Assembly (NCBI GenBank): GCA_023259875.1
Contig: JALRFL010000112.1
Location: 1 to 6,814 of the forward strand
Reading direction: 5' to 3'
Length of the DNA stretch: 6,814 bases
Origin: Alphaproteobacteria bacterium
Lineage (GTDB): Bacteria > Pseudomonadota > Alphaproteobacteria > Puniceispirillales > UBA1172
Position 1 is the first letter of the stretch, and every line of letters starts with the position of its first letter. The notes below the pieces were generated by a model, which was not told where the DNA came from, searched no databases, and saw only the letters and a program-made list of their open reading frames with translations. This document shows positions 1-6,054 of this stretch, piece after piece. A program made the translations under genes and the position numbers.

Positions 1-38
1 TCTTCGATATGATAAGTGGTTTTTGTTTCTGCTATCAC
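1..38 (-). CDS. 5' end of an unidentified gene, truncated by the window edge
   Basis: Only the first 12 codons are present: a GTG start at 38-36 followed by I-A-E-T-K-T-T-Y-H-I-E. The start is well supported by a near-perfect Shine-Dalgarno GGAGG at 48-44, five bases upstream, and by an in-frame TAA at 56-54 that excludes a longer N-terminus. It lies downstream of, and on the same strand as, the DUF3305-DUF3306 pair. In related loci a TorD-like cytoplasmic chaperone or a formate dehydrogenase subunit occupies this place. The polar start running into H-I-E would suit a TorD-type N-terminus, but 12 residues cannot identify a family, so the product is left unnamed. Confidence 0.6.
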   Translation of the reverse strand, partial: MIAETKTTYHIE

Positions 39-156
39 CTGTTCCTCCGATGATTAAGTTAGCACAAAAGGATAATAAAAAAAATATTTCTTTTGAAATG
101 ACGGCAGATAATCTTCATTTTTTGTTAACCAAATGCGCCAAAAAAAGAATGGTCAA
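39..156. other. A/T-rich spacer between DUF3306 and the left-edge gene
   Basis: This 118-bp gap is about 73% A+T over 61-160 by my count and contains no credible coding sequence. Its length and composition suggest the left-edge gene has its own leader or promoter rather than being tightly coupled to DUF3306. TTGACC at 156-151 on the minus strand resembles a -35 box, but I find no acceptable -10 at 16-18 bp from it. I see no stem-loop followed by a T-run that would act as a terminator for DUF3306. Confidence 0.5.
44..48 (-). promoter_or_regulatory. Ribosome binding site of the left-edge partial gene
   Basis: The minus strand reads GGAGG followed by AACAG and then GTG, a consensus Shine-Dalgarno at 5-nt spacing. 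It is the strongest ribosome binding site I see in the window and is what decides the GTG start at 38-36. Confidence 0.7.
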
Positions 157-927
157 TTAAGATAACGGACGAAAAACAGGCCTTTTGGGTGATAAGGCGG
201 ATGGTTTTTGTTTGGAATCCTTGGCTTCCTCACCTTGATCCATTTCCTGATCTTGCCCAAGAAAGTCAGCCGTTTCATCACGGCGTATGGTTTTCTGATC
301 TTCTGCTTGGGTTTCAATCGCGGCCTCATCAGAGGCCATCGTCGTATTTTCGTCATGACCGCCTTCTGAAAGTTCATTTTCATTGCGATTCTCGTGCTCT
401 GCGGCGGCTTCGGCTTCTTTGGCTAAATCTTTGAGTTTAGCTTCTTCCTCAAGTATCCGCTTTTCCTCGGCTTCACGCATCAATTTAGCGGTATAGCCCT
501 TACCCACTTCATAAGCAGATTTCATGCCTTCAATGACGGTAGCGGCATCGGTGTAATCCTCGCCATATTCCACCATTTCATCCACCCTGCCAAAAAATGG
601 ATTTATTTTCCAAAGCCTGCGCATAGCCAGTTGTTTTAAGCGATCAGGTATGCCTTCCTTAAAAAAGGCATCAAGCTTATCCTCATCATGGACATCCGTG
701 GGGTCTGGCAATTCCCATTTTTCCAGCATTTCCGTATCAGACAGATGAGCATCAGAATCCGCATCATGGCTAGCAATTCCATCCTTATCACTGGCCTTAT
801 CACTGGCCGTATCATTGCGATAGCCTTCAAGTTCCGGCTTCTCTTTATCGCTAATATTAACCCCTTGCCTGACTTTGGCTTTTCGGTCTGACCAGCGTTG
901 AAACACAGAGGCTTTCTTATCTGTCAT
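157..927 (-). CDS. DUF3306 domain-containing protein
   Basis: A 256-residue protein with the hallmarks of DUF3306. The N-terminus has the basic F-x-R-W-S-x-R-K signature (F9-K16). A central core at about 72-125 has L-P-D-P, D-A-F-F-K-E-G-I-P, the R-R-L-W motif (103-106), and a D-E-M-V-E-Y-x-E-D-Y stretch. Between these lies an acidic spacer with a tandem ASDK repeat. Residues about 148-240 are rich in Glu, Ala and Lys, look like coiled coil or disorder, and have no recognisable domain. No signal peptide or membrane segment is visible, so it is probably cytoplasmic. The ATG start is 10 bp after the DUF3305 stop, so the two are almost certainly co-transcribed. DUF3306 proteins accompany formate dehydrogenase loci, but their biochemical role is unknown to me. 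The long Glu-rich tail is probably lineage-specific. Confidence 0.88.
   Translation of the reverse strand: MTDKKASVFQRWSDRKAKVRQGVNISDKEKPELEGYRNDTASDKASDKDGIASHDADSDAHLSDTEMLEKWELPDPTDVHDEDKLDAFFKEGIPDRLKQLAMRRLWKINPFFGRVDEMVEYGEDYTDAATVIEGMKSAYEVGKGYTAKLMREAEEKRILEEEAKLKDLAKEAEAAAEHENRNENELSEGGHDENTTMASDEAAIETQAEDQKTIRRDETADFLGQDQEMDQGEEAKDSKQKPSALSPKRPVFRPLS
785..808 (-). repeat. Perfect 12-bp tandem duplication inside DUF3306
   Basis: On the plus strand ttatcactggcc occurs twice back to back (785-796 and 797-808). Being four codons long it keeps frame and encodes ASDK-ASDK on the minus strand, flanked by further T-A-S-D-like and D-K-D residues. It sits in the acidic linker between the N-terminal R-W-S motif and the DUF3306 core. 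A replication-slippage expansion of a disordered linker is the simplest explanation. Confidence 0.9.
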
Positions 928-937
928 GCGCGATTCT

Positions 938-1606
938 CTAATTCAGCTTTTTGCGATTATTAGGGGCGGCAAAAGGATCATTCTGCTTGATCAAGCGGTC
1001 ATCACCTCTTGGCGCATATATGGCATCTGGGTCTATGCGATCGCGTTGACGCTTTTTGAACTCCTCTGGGTGATAGTGCTGATCAACAAATTGCCTTACC
1101 AAGTCACGCATTGCCCCAATAAGCGGTAATTTCATGACCAAGTCTTCTCCACAATCCTCATAATCTTGAATGTTATAAGGTGAAAAACTGGCCTCAATCA
1201 GCGACATCCCAGCTTCTGTTTCCGTTTCATTGATCAGGTCTGGCCGAAGAACCAAGAAGACCGATGGTTCGGCAGAATTCAGATTTTCCGCGTAAGCTTC
1301 GGCTTCGGCATGATGCAACTCGACCATAGCTTGAGCCGTGTAAAGAACCATATCTTGCCCTGAAGACTTATTTTTATCCTGATTAGGCTCACCTGGATTT
1401 GGCACCGCCTCATCAACCCTTAATGGCACCAAGGGGATGTTATCGGTTGTGGTTTGACCTTGTCCTATTGATAACTCACGCGGGAGCATATCCAGAACAC
1501 GCCACCGGAAATCCAGCCATGGATGATCAGCAGGTTCTTTTCCAAAAACAATCTGAACCGCGTGCAGCACATGCTTTGGGAGAGTGGTTTCATCTGATTT
1601 CGTCAC
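938..1606 (-). CDS. DUF3305 domain-containing protein
   Basis: A 222-residue protein matching DUF3305. Near the N-terminus is H-P-W-L-D-F-R-W-R-V-L-D-M-L-P (28-42), the family's N-P-W-x-D-x-x-W element followed by a proline. The middle has V-E-L-H-x-x-E-A-E-A-Y-x-x-N-L (95-109) and V-F-L-V-L-R-P. The C-terminal part has A-S-F-S-P-Y-x-x-Q-D-Y-x-D-x-G-E-D-L-V and V-D-Q-H-Y-x-x-E-x-F-K-K-R-x-R. No signal peptide or transmembrane segment is seen. The GTG start is supported by GGGGGA six bases upstream and an in-frame TAG farther upstream with no alternative ATG. It is the first gene of the minus-strand DUF3305-DUF3306 unit, divergent from the polyferredoxin. Residues 65-85, rich in Pro, Asn, Asp and Lys, look like an inserted flexible loop. 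The family is tied to formate dehydrogenase clusters by context; no enzymatic activity can be read from the sequence. Confidence 0.88.
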   Translation of the reverse strand: MTKSDETTLPKHVLHAVQIVFGKEPADHPWLDFRWRVLDMLPRELSIGQGQTTTDNIPLVPLRVDEAVPNPGEPNQDKNKSSGQDMVLYTAQAMVELHHAEAEAYAENLNSAEPSVFLVLRPDLINETETEAGMSLIEASFSPYNIQDYEDCGEDLVMKLPLIGAMRDLVRQFVDQHYHPEEFKKRQRDRIDPDAIYAPRGDDRLIKQNDPFAAPNNRKKLN

Positions 1607-1612
1607 GAGAAA

Positions 1613-1618
1613 TCCCCC
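1613..1618 (-). promoter_or_regulatory. Ribosome binding site deciding the GTG start of DUF3305
   Basis: The minus strand reads GGGGGA, six bases, then GTG at 1606-1604. It is G-rich rather than the canonical GGAGG but well placed. An in-frame TAG lies farther upstream and there is no alternative ATG, so this GTG is the most credible start. Confidence 0.5.
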
Positions 1619-1676
1619 AGGGGCAATAAACTAAGTTCATGCATAACATCTCATTTTCATATCTAATCTGATCTAC

Positions 1677-1705
1677 TTGAATTAGTAAAGTTCTCTATTT
1701 AGAAT
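1677..1705 (+). promoter_or_regulatory. Predicted sigma70-type promoter of the polyferredoxin gene
   Basis: TTGAAT (1677-1682, 4 of 6 to TTGACA) and TAGAAT (1700-1705, 5 of 6 to TATAAT) are separated by exactly 17 bp. Transcription would start near 1712, giving a leader of about 50 nt before the ATG at 1762. The -10 box lies inside a short palindrome (1694-1708), which would suit repressor binding. I found no equally good promoter on the minus strand for DUF3305 in this region. This is a prediction by inspection only. Confidence 0.45.
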
Positions 1706-1708
1706 AGA
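1694..1708. repeat. Short palindrome over the predicted -10 box
   Basis: TCTATT, three bases (TAG), then AATAGA form a perfect 6-bp inverted repeat centred on the predicted -10 element. It could be an operator half-site pair, but A/T-rich palindromes of this size arise by chance, so the regulatory reading is weak. Confidence 0.35.
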
Positions 1709-1720
1709 TAACGGGACACA

Positions 1721-1742
1721 AAATCGGAAATTCACCCGATTT
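1721..1742. repeat. Inverted repeat in the polyferredoxin leader
   Basis: AAATCGG (1721-1727) and CCGATTT (1736-1742) are perfect 7-bp inverted repeats separated by 8 bases. The repeat lies just downstream of the predicted transcription start and ends five bases before the GAAGG ribosome binding site. It may be a DNA operator or an RNA hairpin controlling translation. It is not followed by a T-run and so is not an intrinsic terminator. I do not recognise it as a consensus FNR (TTGAT-N4-ATCAA) or ModE site. Confidence 0.5.
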
Positions 1743-1747
1743 AAGTT

Positions 1748-1752
1748 GAAGG
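1748..1752 (+). promoter_or_regulatory. Ribosome binding site of the polyferredoxin gene
   Basis: GAAGG lies nine bases before the ATG at 1762, immediately after the inverted repeat at 1721-1742. It supports that ATG as the start. Confidence 0.5.
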
Positions 1753-1761
1753 TAGCTGTTT

Positions 1762-3759
1762 ATGACAAGCCCATATCGCGTCACATTATGTAACTGCGGC
1801 AAAACTATGCCATTGGATGGAGAGACTATTTCTAAGGCTTGCGAAGGGGTTGATAGCAAAATTTCTTCCGATCTTTGCCGTAGCCAAAGCGATGTGTTAG
1901 CCAAAATCATGGAAACATCCGATCAGGCATTACTGATAGCCTGCACACAAGAAGAAAAAGTTTTCGCCGATATGGCAGAAGACCTGTCTGTTTCGTTGCC
2001 ACAAACGGTTAATATTCGTGAACGCGCCGGTTGGTCAGAAGAAGCAAACAAAGCCAACCCAAAAATTGCAGCCCTTCTGGCTGAGGCGGCTATGCCTTAT
2101 CCGGCTTTTCCAAGCATGGAGTTGTCTTCTAGTGGGCGATGCCTCATCTATGGTCGCGGTGATGAGGCGATTGCTGTGGGCAAAGCGTTAAATCACGATC
2201 TCGGCGTTACGGTCATGCTATCAGAACCGGATGAAGCGTCTATTGACGCATCTCTCATTGGACAAATCGTCCGGGGTAAGATTACCAATCTTTCCGGAAG
2301 CTTTACCAAATTTGCGGTAACTGTGGCGCATTATGCTGAATGCTTACCCCATTCGCGTGATACTTTGTTGTTTGGGCCTGACAGCAAAAGTGTTGAAACC
2401 GAATGCGATATTGTCATTGATCTTGTATCTGAACAGCCCTTAGTTACCGGCCACGAAAAGCGTGATGGCTATTTTCATGTTGATCCAGCCAATATGACCG
2501 CCATGTCGCAAGTTGTGGCGCGCGCCCGAGAAATGATAGGCAGCTATGAAAAACCTATCTATGTTGCCTATGATGAGGATTTATGCGCGCATTCTCGCAA
2601 CCAAATCGCTGGATGCAGCAGATGCTTAGATGTCTGCCCAGCAGGTGCCATTTCCAGCCACGGCAACCATGTTCATATTGATCCTAATATTTGTGGTGGC
2701 TGTGGGTTATGTGGGGCCGTTTGCCCATCTGGAGCGGCACAAACCCATTTTCCACAGGCAGAGCATTTGGCTAATCGGATGGCGGTTTTGGTTGATACTT
2801 ATCTGCTGGCTAATGGGAAAGCGCCTGCTTTGCTTCTTCATGATGAGGAATGGGGCGGTGAAATGATCAGTATGATGGCCCGATACGGCCGGGGTCTGCC
2901 GGCACGGGTTATCCCCCTAGCCATGCATAGCGTTGCACGAAGTGGACATGACACCATATTAGCGGCTTTTGCACTTGGTTTTGAACAGGTTTTCATTCTT
3001 ACCAATCCTCAACAAAGAGATGAACACTTCAGCATCCATGACCAAGTTTCACTAGCTAGACAAATGCTGACTGGTATTGGGAAATTCAATGATAATCAGG
3101 TCCTAGTCATAGAAGAATCAGACCCAGATGCCGTTGCCGATATCTTATATAGCAGCAAAATAAAATCCGGTTTGCGTCCAGCCCCTTTTGCCCCTGCTGG
3201 ATCACCACGCGGTTTGACGCGATTAGCGATGCACGGCCTAGCCAAGGCCAACAAAACCAAAGCCCACGTCATACCCTTGACGCAAGGCGCACCATACGGA
3301 TCGCTTGATATTGACACTGATCGCTGCACGATTTGTCTGTCTTGTGTTAGCGCTTGCCCAGCAGGCGCCCTTCAGGATAACCCAGATGCCCCACAGCTTC
3401 TGTTTCGGGAAGATGCCTGTCTTCAGTGTGGGATATGCGTCGCCACCTGCCCAGAACATGTTATTACACTGAAACCACAGTTTAACCTTGATGTTTCAGC
3501 CATGACCAATCAGCTGATTATCGAAGATGAACCTTTTGCCTGCACGAGTTGTGGTAAAGTTTTCGGCACCAAGCGATCAATAGAAAATGTAATGAAAAAA
3601 CTGGAAAACCACAGTATGTTTGCCGAAAAAGGCAAACTCGACATGCTACAAAAATGTGAAAACTGTCGTGTCAGTAGCTTATTTGATCAATCCGGCACTA
3701 TCAGCGGAATTGGTCAGAGAGCAAACCCTCGCACCACGGACGACTATAAAAAATCTTAA
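1762..3759 (+). CDS. Multi-cluster 4Fe-4S polyferredoxin of the formate dehydrogenase accessory type
   Basis: A 665-residue soluble protein with two bacterial-ferredoxin double-cluster modules. Module one has C275-x9-C285-x2-C288-x3-C292-P and C311-x2-C314-x2-C317-x3-C321-P. Module two has C522-x2-C525-x2-C528-x3-C532-P and C553-x2-C556-x2-C559-x3-C563-P. That is sixteen cysteines for four predicted [4Fe-4S] clusters. Residues 1-260 start with a C-N-C motif (C10, C12) and look like a globular domain, and about 335-500 is a second cluster-free domain. The tail carries two more pairs, C594-x2-C597 and C632-x2-C635, followed by R-V, a probable additional metal site. No Tat or Sec signal and no membrane helix is visible, so it is probably cytoplasmic. 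Similar large ferredoxins sit beside DUF3305/DUF3306 and formate dehydrogenase genes in proteobacteria, suggesting electron transfer to or from that enzyme, or Fe-S assembly. The role is inferred. It is monocistronic here, divergent from DUF3305 and convergent with DUF6352. Confidence 0.9.
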   Translation: MTSPYRVTLCNCGKTMPLDGETISKACEGVDSKISSDLCRSQSDVLAKIMETSDQALLIACTQEEKVFADMAEDLSVSLPQTVNIRERAGWSEEANKANPKIAALLAEAAMPYPAFPSMELSSSGRCLIYGRGDEAIAVGKALNHDLGVTVMLSEPDEASIDASLIGQIVRGKITNLSGSFTKFAVTVAHYAECLPHSRDTLLFGPDSKSVETECDIVIDLVSEQPLVTGHEKRDGYFHVDPANMTAMSQVVARAREMIGSYEKPIYVAYDEDLCAHSRNQIAGCSRCLDVCPAGAISSHGNHVHIDPNICGGCGLCGAVCPSGAAQTHFPQAEHLANRMAVLVDTYLLANGKAPALLLHDEEWGGEMISMMARYGRGLPARVIPLAMHSVARSGHDTILAAFALGFEQVFILTNPQQRDEHFSIHDQVSLARQMLTGIGKFNDNQVLVIEESDPDAVADILYSSKIKSGLRPAPFAPAGSPRGLTRLAMHGLAKANKTKAHVIPLTQGAPYGSLDIDTDRCTICLSCVSACPAGALQDNPDAPQLLFREDACLQCGICVATCPEHVITLKPQFNLDVSAMTNQLIIEDEPFACTSCGKVFGTKRSIENVMKKLENHSMFAEKGKLDMLQKCENCRVSSLFDQSGTISGIGQRANPRTTDDYKKS

Positions 3760-3786
3760 GAAAACCTCATTCTAGGCACATTCCTT
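3760..3786. other. Convergent gene junction
   Basis: Only 27 bp separate the stop codons of the plus-strand polyferredoxin and the minus-strand DUF6352 gene. I see no clear stem-loop with a T-run on either strand, so the two transcripts may overlap at their 3' ends or end by factor-dependent termination. Confidence 0.5.
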
Positions 3787-4785
3787 TTAGCTGGCCTGTT
3801 CATTCAAGGGGAGGTTAGCCAGCAGATTTTGCGGCTTGCCGCGCACTAAACCTGCTTTATTCATGGATAAACCTAGATAAATAGGCGTGCCGAGATATTC
3901 TTTTTCCAATCCCTCATCAGCTGTCAGGGAAAACAGGCAGAGGATTTGTCTTAACCGGTCTTCGCTGACATCCCGGCCTGAGTACAGATCATTAAAAATA
4001 TTGGTAGTTTCACTATCAAGTCCGATATGCCAATTCCAGTGGTTATCATCAATGCGTGCCATTGGGCTGATCTGGCAGGATATTCCCAGAAAATGCGTAA
4101 TCCAGCTTTCCATCACCCGACATAACGCATCCAAGGCAGGTTGAGTATAGGCAATATCTACCGACATATTGAACAGGTCATGCCGTTCCCAATAGGCCGG
4201 AGCAGATTCTGAATTCATAATATCAATCATGACATTTTTCTCATCATCTGGTGTATTTTGGCCAGAAGCAATTTGGTATTCAGCCTGTAAATCTACGGTT
4301 GTTCTATCGGCAACCATGATGCGGCCATCATCTAGGGTGACTCTTTGCTCGCGAAACAAAATTTCTGCCGCTCGCAATTTCATGGGGTCACTCTCACCAT
4401 CAAGAATATTGCGTAAAATTATATGCGCCATGTGATCCATAAAAAGCGGAGGAAAGGTGATCATCTCACCTCTTGCGGCTTCTAAATACGCCGCTTCCAG
4501 CGTATCAAAACGGCCAAGATATTCACGAAACCGCAAGAAAGCGCGATAATTATCAGCCGCATCCTCATCAGCGATAGCATTTAGCTCTTTGTCAGATATG
4601 AGGCTAAAGGGCTGTTCTTTCAGTTTATGATGTAAAGCCTTTTCAGCATCACAGCTTTCATCAATAAGAGCCAATTCAGGGCGAGCAAGATATGCCGCCA
4701 TAAAATCCTCAGTTGGAACCATACAGCCATTCGTGTTCTTATCAAGCAGGTGCCATCCCGATGTAAACCAAAAATCCTGTGCCAT
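3787..4785 (-). CDS. DUF6352 family protein
   Basis: A 332-residue protein of the alphaproteobacterial DUF6352 family. It begins with D-F-W-x-x-S-G-W-H-L-L (4-14), then E-D-F-x-x-A-Y-L-A-R-P-E-L and D-E-S-C-x-A-E-x-A-L-H. Central motifs include N-Y-R-x-F-L-R-F-R, P-P-L-F-x-D-x-M-x-H-I-I-L-R-N-I-L-D-G and A-A-E-I-L-F-R-E-Q-R-V-T. The C-terminal part has Y-W-E-R, D-A-L-C-R-V-M-E-S-W-I-T-H-F-L-G, W-x-W-H-I-G-L-D and K-P-Q-N-L-L-A-N-L-P. No signal peptide, membrane segment or nucleotide-binding motif is visible. The many conserved W, H and D residues suggest a structured protein, but no activity is known to me. Its ATG overlaps the DUF6505 stop as TAATG, so translation is probably coupled. It is the last gene of the mrp-side operon. 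Confidence 0.87.
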   Translation of the reverse strand: MAQDFWFTSGWHLLDKNTNGCMVPTEDFMAAYLARPELALIDESCDAEKALHHKLKEQPFSLISDKELNAIADEDAADNYRAFLRFREYLGRFDTLEAAYLEAARGEMITFPPLFMDHMAHIILRNILDGESDPMKLRAAEILFREQRVTLDDGRIMVADRTTVDLQAEYQIASGQNTPDDEKNVMIDIMNSESAPAYWERHDLFNMSVDIAYTQPALDALCRVMESWITHFLGISCQISPMARIDDNHWNWHIGLDSETTNIFNDLYSGRDVSEDRLRQILCLFSLTADEGLEKEYLGTPIYLGLSMNKAGLVRGKPQNLLANLPLNEQAS

Positions 4786-5285
4786 TAGATTACATACTCA
4801 TCGCCATCTTGGTCTTCTACAATTGCCCAGATTTTCTGTTCAGAACAGCTTTCCGGTTTGGGAAAATGCCGGAAAGTTTCGCCAATACCATCTTCACCCC
4901 ATTCACGATGAATAGCAAGCAAACTGCCTTTGCTATGCTGAGCGCATAAATCCGCCATAAATGCAATTTCTTCATTAGCCGCTTCACCTGCGGCCTCCGC
5001 ATTTGGGGCGCCCATCTCATTGATAAATCGACCAACCAGTGCCGCTTTAATATGTTCATAATCCGCTTCTTTTGCTTCAGCAACCGTTACAAAAGTGGAA
5101 TAACCAAAGCTATCTACCCCAAGAAATCCATTTGAAAAGGCTTGCCGCGTCTTACCAATCAGATCCGTTTTCTGCAGATTCTGAAAAGTAAAGGTGCCAA
5201 CAAGCGCCCATTCTCTTTCCTCTGCCGTGCGGGGAAAAATGTTCAGATCCGATTCATCAAAACGGATAGTGCGCGCCAATTTCAT
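4785..5285 (-). CDS. DUF6505 family protein
   Basis: A 166-residue protein with the family's characteristic start M-K-L-A-R-T-I-R-F-D-E-S-D-L-N-I-F, a W-A-L-V-G-T-F-x-F element, then R-Q-A-F-x-N-G-F-L-G-V-D-S-F-G-x-S-T-F-V. Later come N-E-E-I-A-F-M-A-D-L-C and a C-terminal G-I-G-E-T-F-R region. I chose the ATG at 5285-5283 over an in-frame TTG at 5300-5298. The ATG has GGAAGGG five bases upstream, begins the conserved sequence, and forms an ATGA overlap with the upstream stop. Its own stop overlaps the DUF6352 start as TAATG. This chain of overlaps implies matched production with both neighbours, possibly as a complex. It is probably cytoplasmic with no recognisable catalytic motif, and its function is unknown. 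Confidence 0.87.
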   Translation of the reverse strand: MKLARTIRFDESDLNIFPRTAEEREWALVGTFTFQNLQKTDLIGKTRQAFSNGFLGVDSFGYSTFVTVAEAKEADYEHIKAALVGRFINEMGAPNAEAAGEAANEEIAFMADLCAQHSKGSLLAIHREWGEDGIGETFRHFPKPESCSEQKIWAIVEDQDGDEYVI

Positions 5286-6028
5286 TTTGACCCTTCCCAA
5301 AGACTGGCATCATTCGGGGCAAGACTTATTGGCTTTCCCTCTTGTTTGATCAGCCCGAAGCCTTCCCCATCTATTCCCAACCATTCTATTGAGATGTCCC
5401 TAAGCGGCATAGTTTGGTCAAGACGGGTGTTCCACATATCATAAATTGGCTTGAACCCCTCTTCTTCCCAGCGGTTAAGCCAAACAAGAAAATGTCTGCT
5501 GACAGCCTCAAGAAGCCGCGTTCGTGATATATAGCCGCCGCCCTCTTCTTCAAGAGAGGTATGATCAGGAATATGGCCTGACTCGGTCTCTTTGGCTATT
5601 CCTGAAAGCTCAAGTGAAATTTGCCCAATCAACCAACTTGGATAGCCGTTCTCATCTTGTGATGTGCTGAACTCAACCCGACAAAAGCCAGCATAGCCTT
5701 GATTCAGCAAAATAAACCCCGGAAACCGATATTGCACCTGGATTTCCGGCGGGGCGAGCGCACCGATTGCATCACCTAGGGCAACCATGAGGACATAATG
5801 CATTTGCATGGCCTTGGTCTTGGTGACTTCAGGGATCATGGTCACGGCCATTTCCAGCGTTTCGGTTTGCTGACTGTAAAGAACCTGACCGGCATGACCT
5901 TTGGCAGCAACAACAACCGCCTTTGCCATCACATCCATTCCTTCTTCGACAGATACTGGTGTCAGCAAGGGTGGCAACTGCGGCGGCGTATCGTTATCTG
6001 CTGGATCTGGTTCAAAATATAATGACAT
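5282..6028 (-). CDS. Biotin/lipoate protein ligase-like protein with C-terminal DUF4444-type segment
   Basis: A 248-residue protein related to the biotin/lipoate A/B ligase superfamily version found in alphaproteobacteria. After a Pro-rich start (P-P-L-L-T-P), residues 30-185 contain the ligase-like fold: V-L-Y-S for the first strand, M-H-Y-V-L-M-V-A-L-G-D-A-I-G-A-L-A-P-P-E, then F-P-G-F-I-L-L-N-Q-G-Y-A-G-F-C-R-V. Further on are a C-terminal R-H-F-L-V-W-L-N-R-W motif (178-187) and the small beta-rich segment at about 211-240 matching DUF4444. Where true ligases have K-(x)-G-G after the W-P-N-D-like strand, this protein has G-Y-A-G. The lysine that binds the adenylate appears absent, so classical ligase activity is doubtful. 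The ATG start lies 26 bp after the mrp stop, with only a weak purine-rich site upstream. Its stop overlaps the DUF6505 start. The role may be a cofactor-related scaffold; this is not established. Confidence 0.82.
   Translation of the reverse strand: MSLYFEPDPADNDTPPQLPPLLTPVSVEEGMDVMAKAVVVAAKGHAGQVLYSQQTETLEMAVTMIPEVTKTKAMQMHYVLMVALGDAIGALAPPEIQVQYRFPGFILLNQGYAGFCRVEFSTSQDENGYPSWLIGQISLELSGIAKETESGHIPDHTSLEEEGGGYISRTRLLEAVSRHFLVWLNRWEEEGFKPIYDMWNTRLDQTMPLRDISIEWLGIDGEGFGLIKQEGKPISLAPNDASLWEGSK
5291..5297 (-). promoter_or_regulatory. Ribosome binding site deciding the DUF6505 start
   Basis: GGAAGGG on the minus strand, five bases before the ATG at 5285, lies within the last codons of the upstream gene. 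It favours the ATG over the in-frame TTG at 5300, whose extra residues (M-G-R-V-K) overlap the site itself. Confidence 0.55.
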
Positions 6029-6054
6029 CTTATCTCTTTCAGAAATGCTGATCT

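Noticed and set aside
128..156. Minus-strand promoter in the spacer starting from TTGACC at 156-151
   Set aside because: No -10-like hexamer with more than a few matches occurs at 16-18 bp downstream.
189..434. Plus-strand open frame of 81 codons antisense to DUF3306
   Set aside because: It is the mirror of a Glu- and Lys-rich coding region, has no family resemblance and no convincing ribosome binding site. The minus-strand DUF3306 match explains the sequence.
1658..1694. Minus-strand promoter for DUF3305 (TTTACT at 1689-1684 with TAGATA at 1665-1660)
   Set aside because: Only 4 of 6 and 3 of 6 matches with 18-bp spacing, no better than background in A/T-rich DNA.
1399..1910. Open frames of 70-80 codons on the opposite strand to DUF3305 and to the start of the polyferredoxin
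   Set aside because: They overlap genes with clear family motifs, resemble no known protein, and lack plausible translation signals.
3757..3795. Bidirectional terminator between the convergent polyferredoxin and DUF6352 genes
   Set aside because: The only palindrome is the 6-bp CTTAAG, which has no loop, and no G+C-rich stem with a T-run can be drawn.
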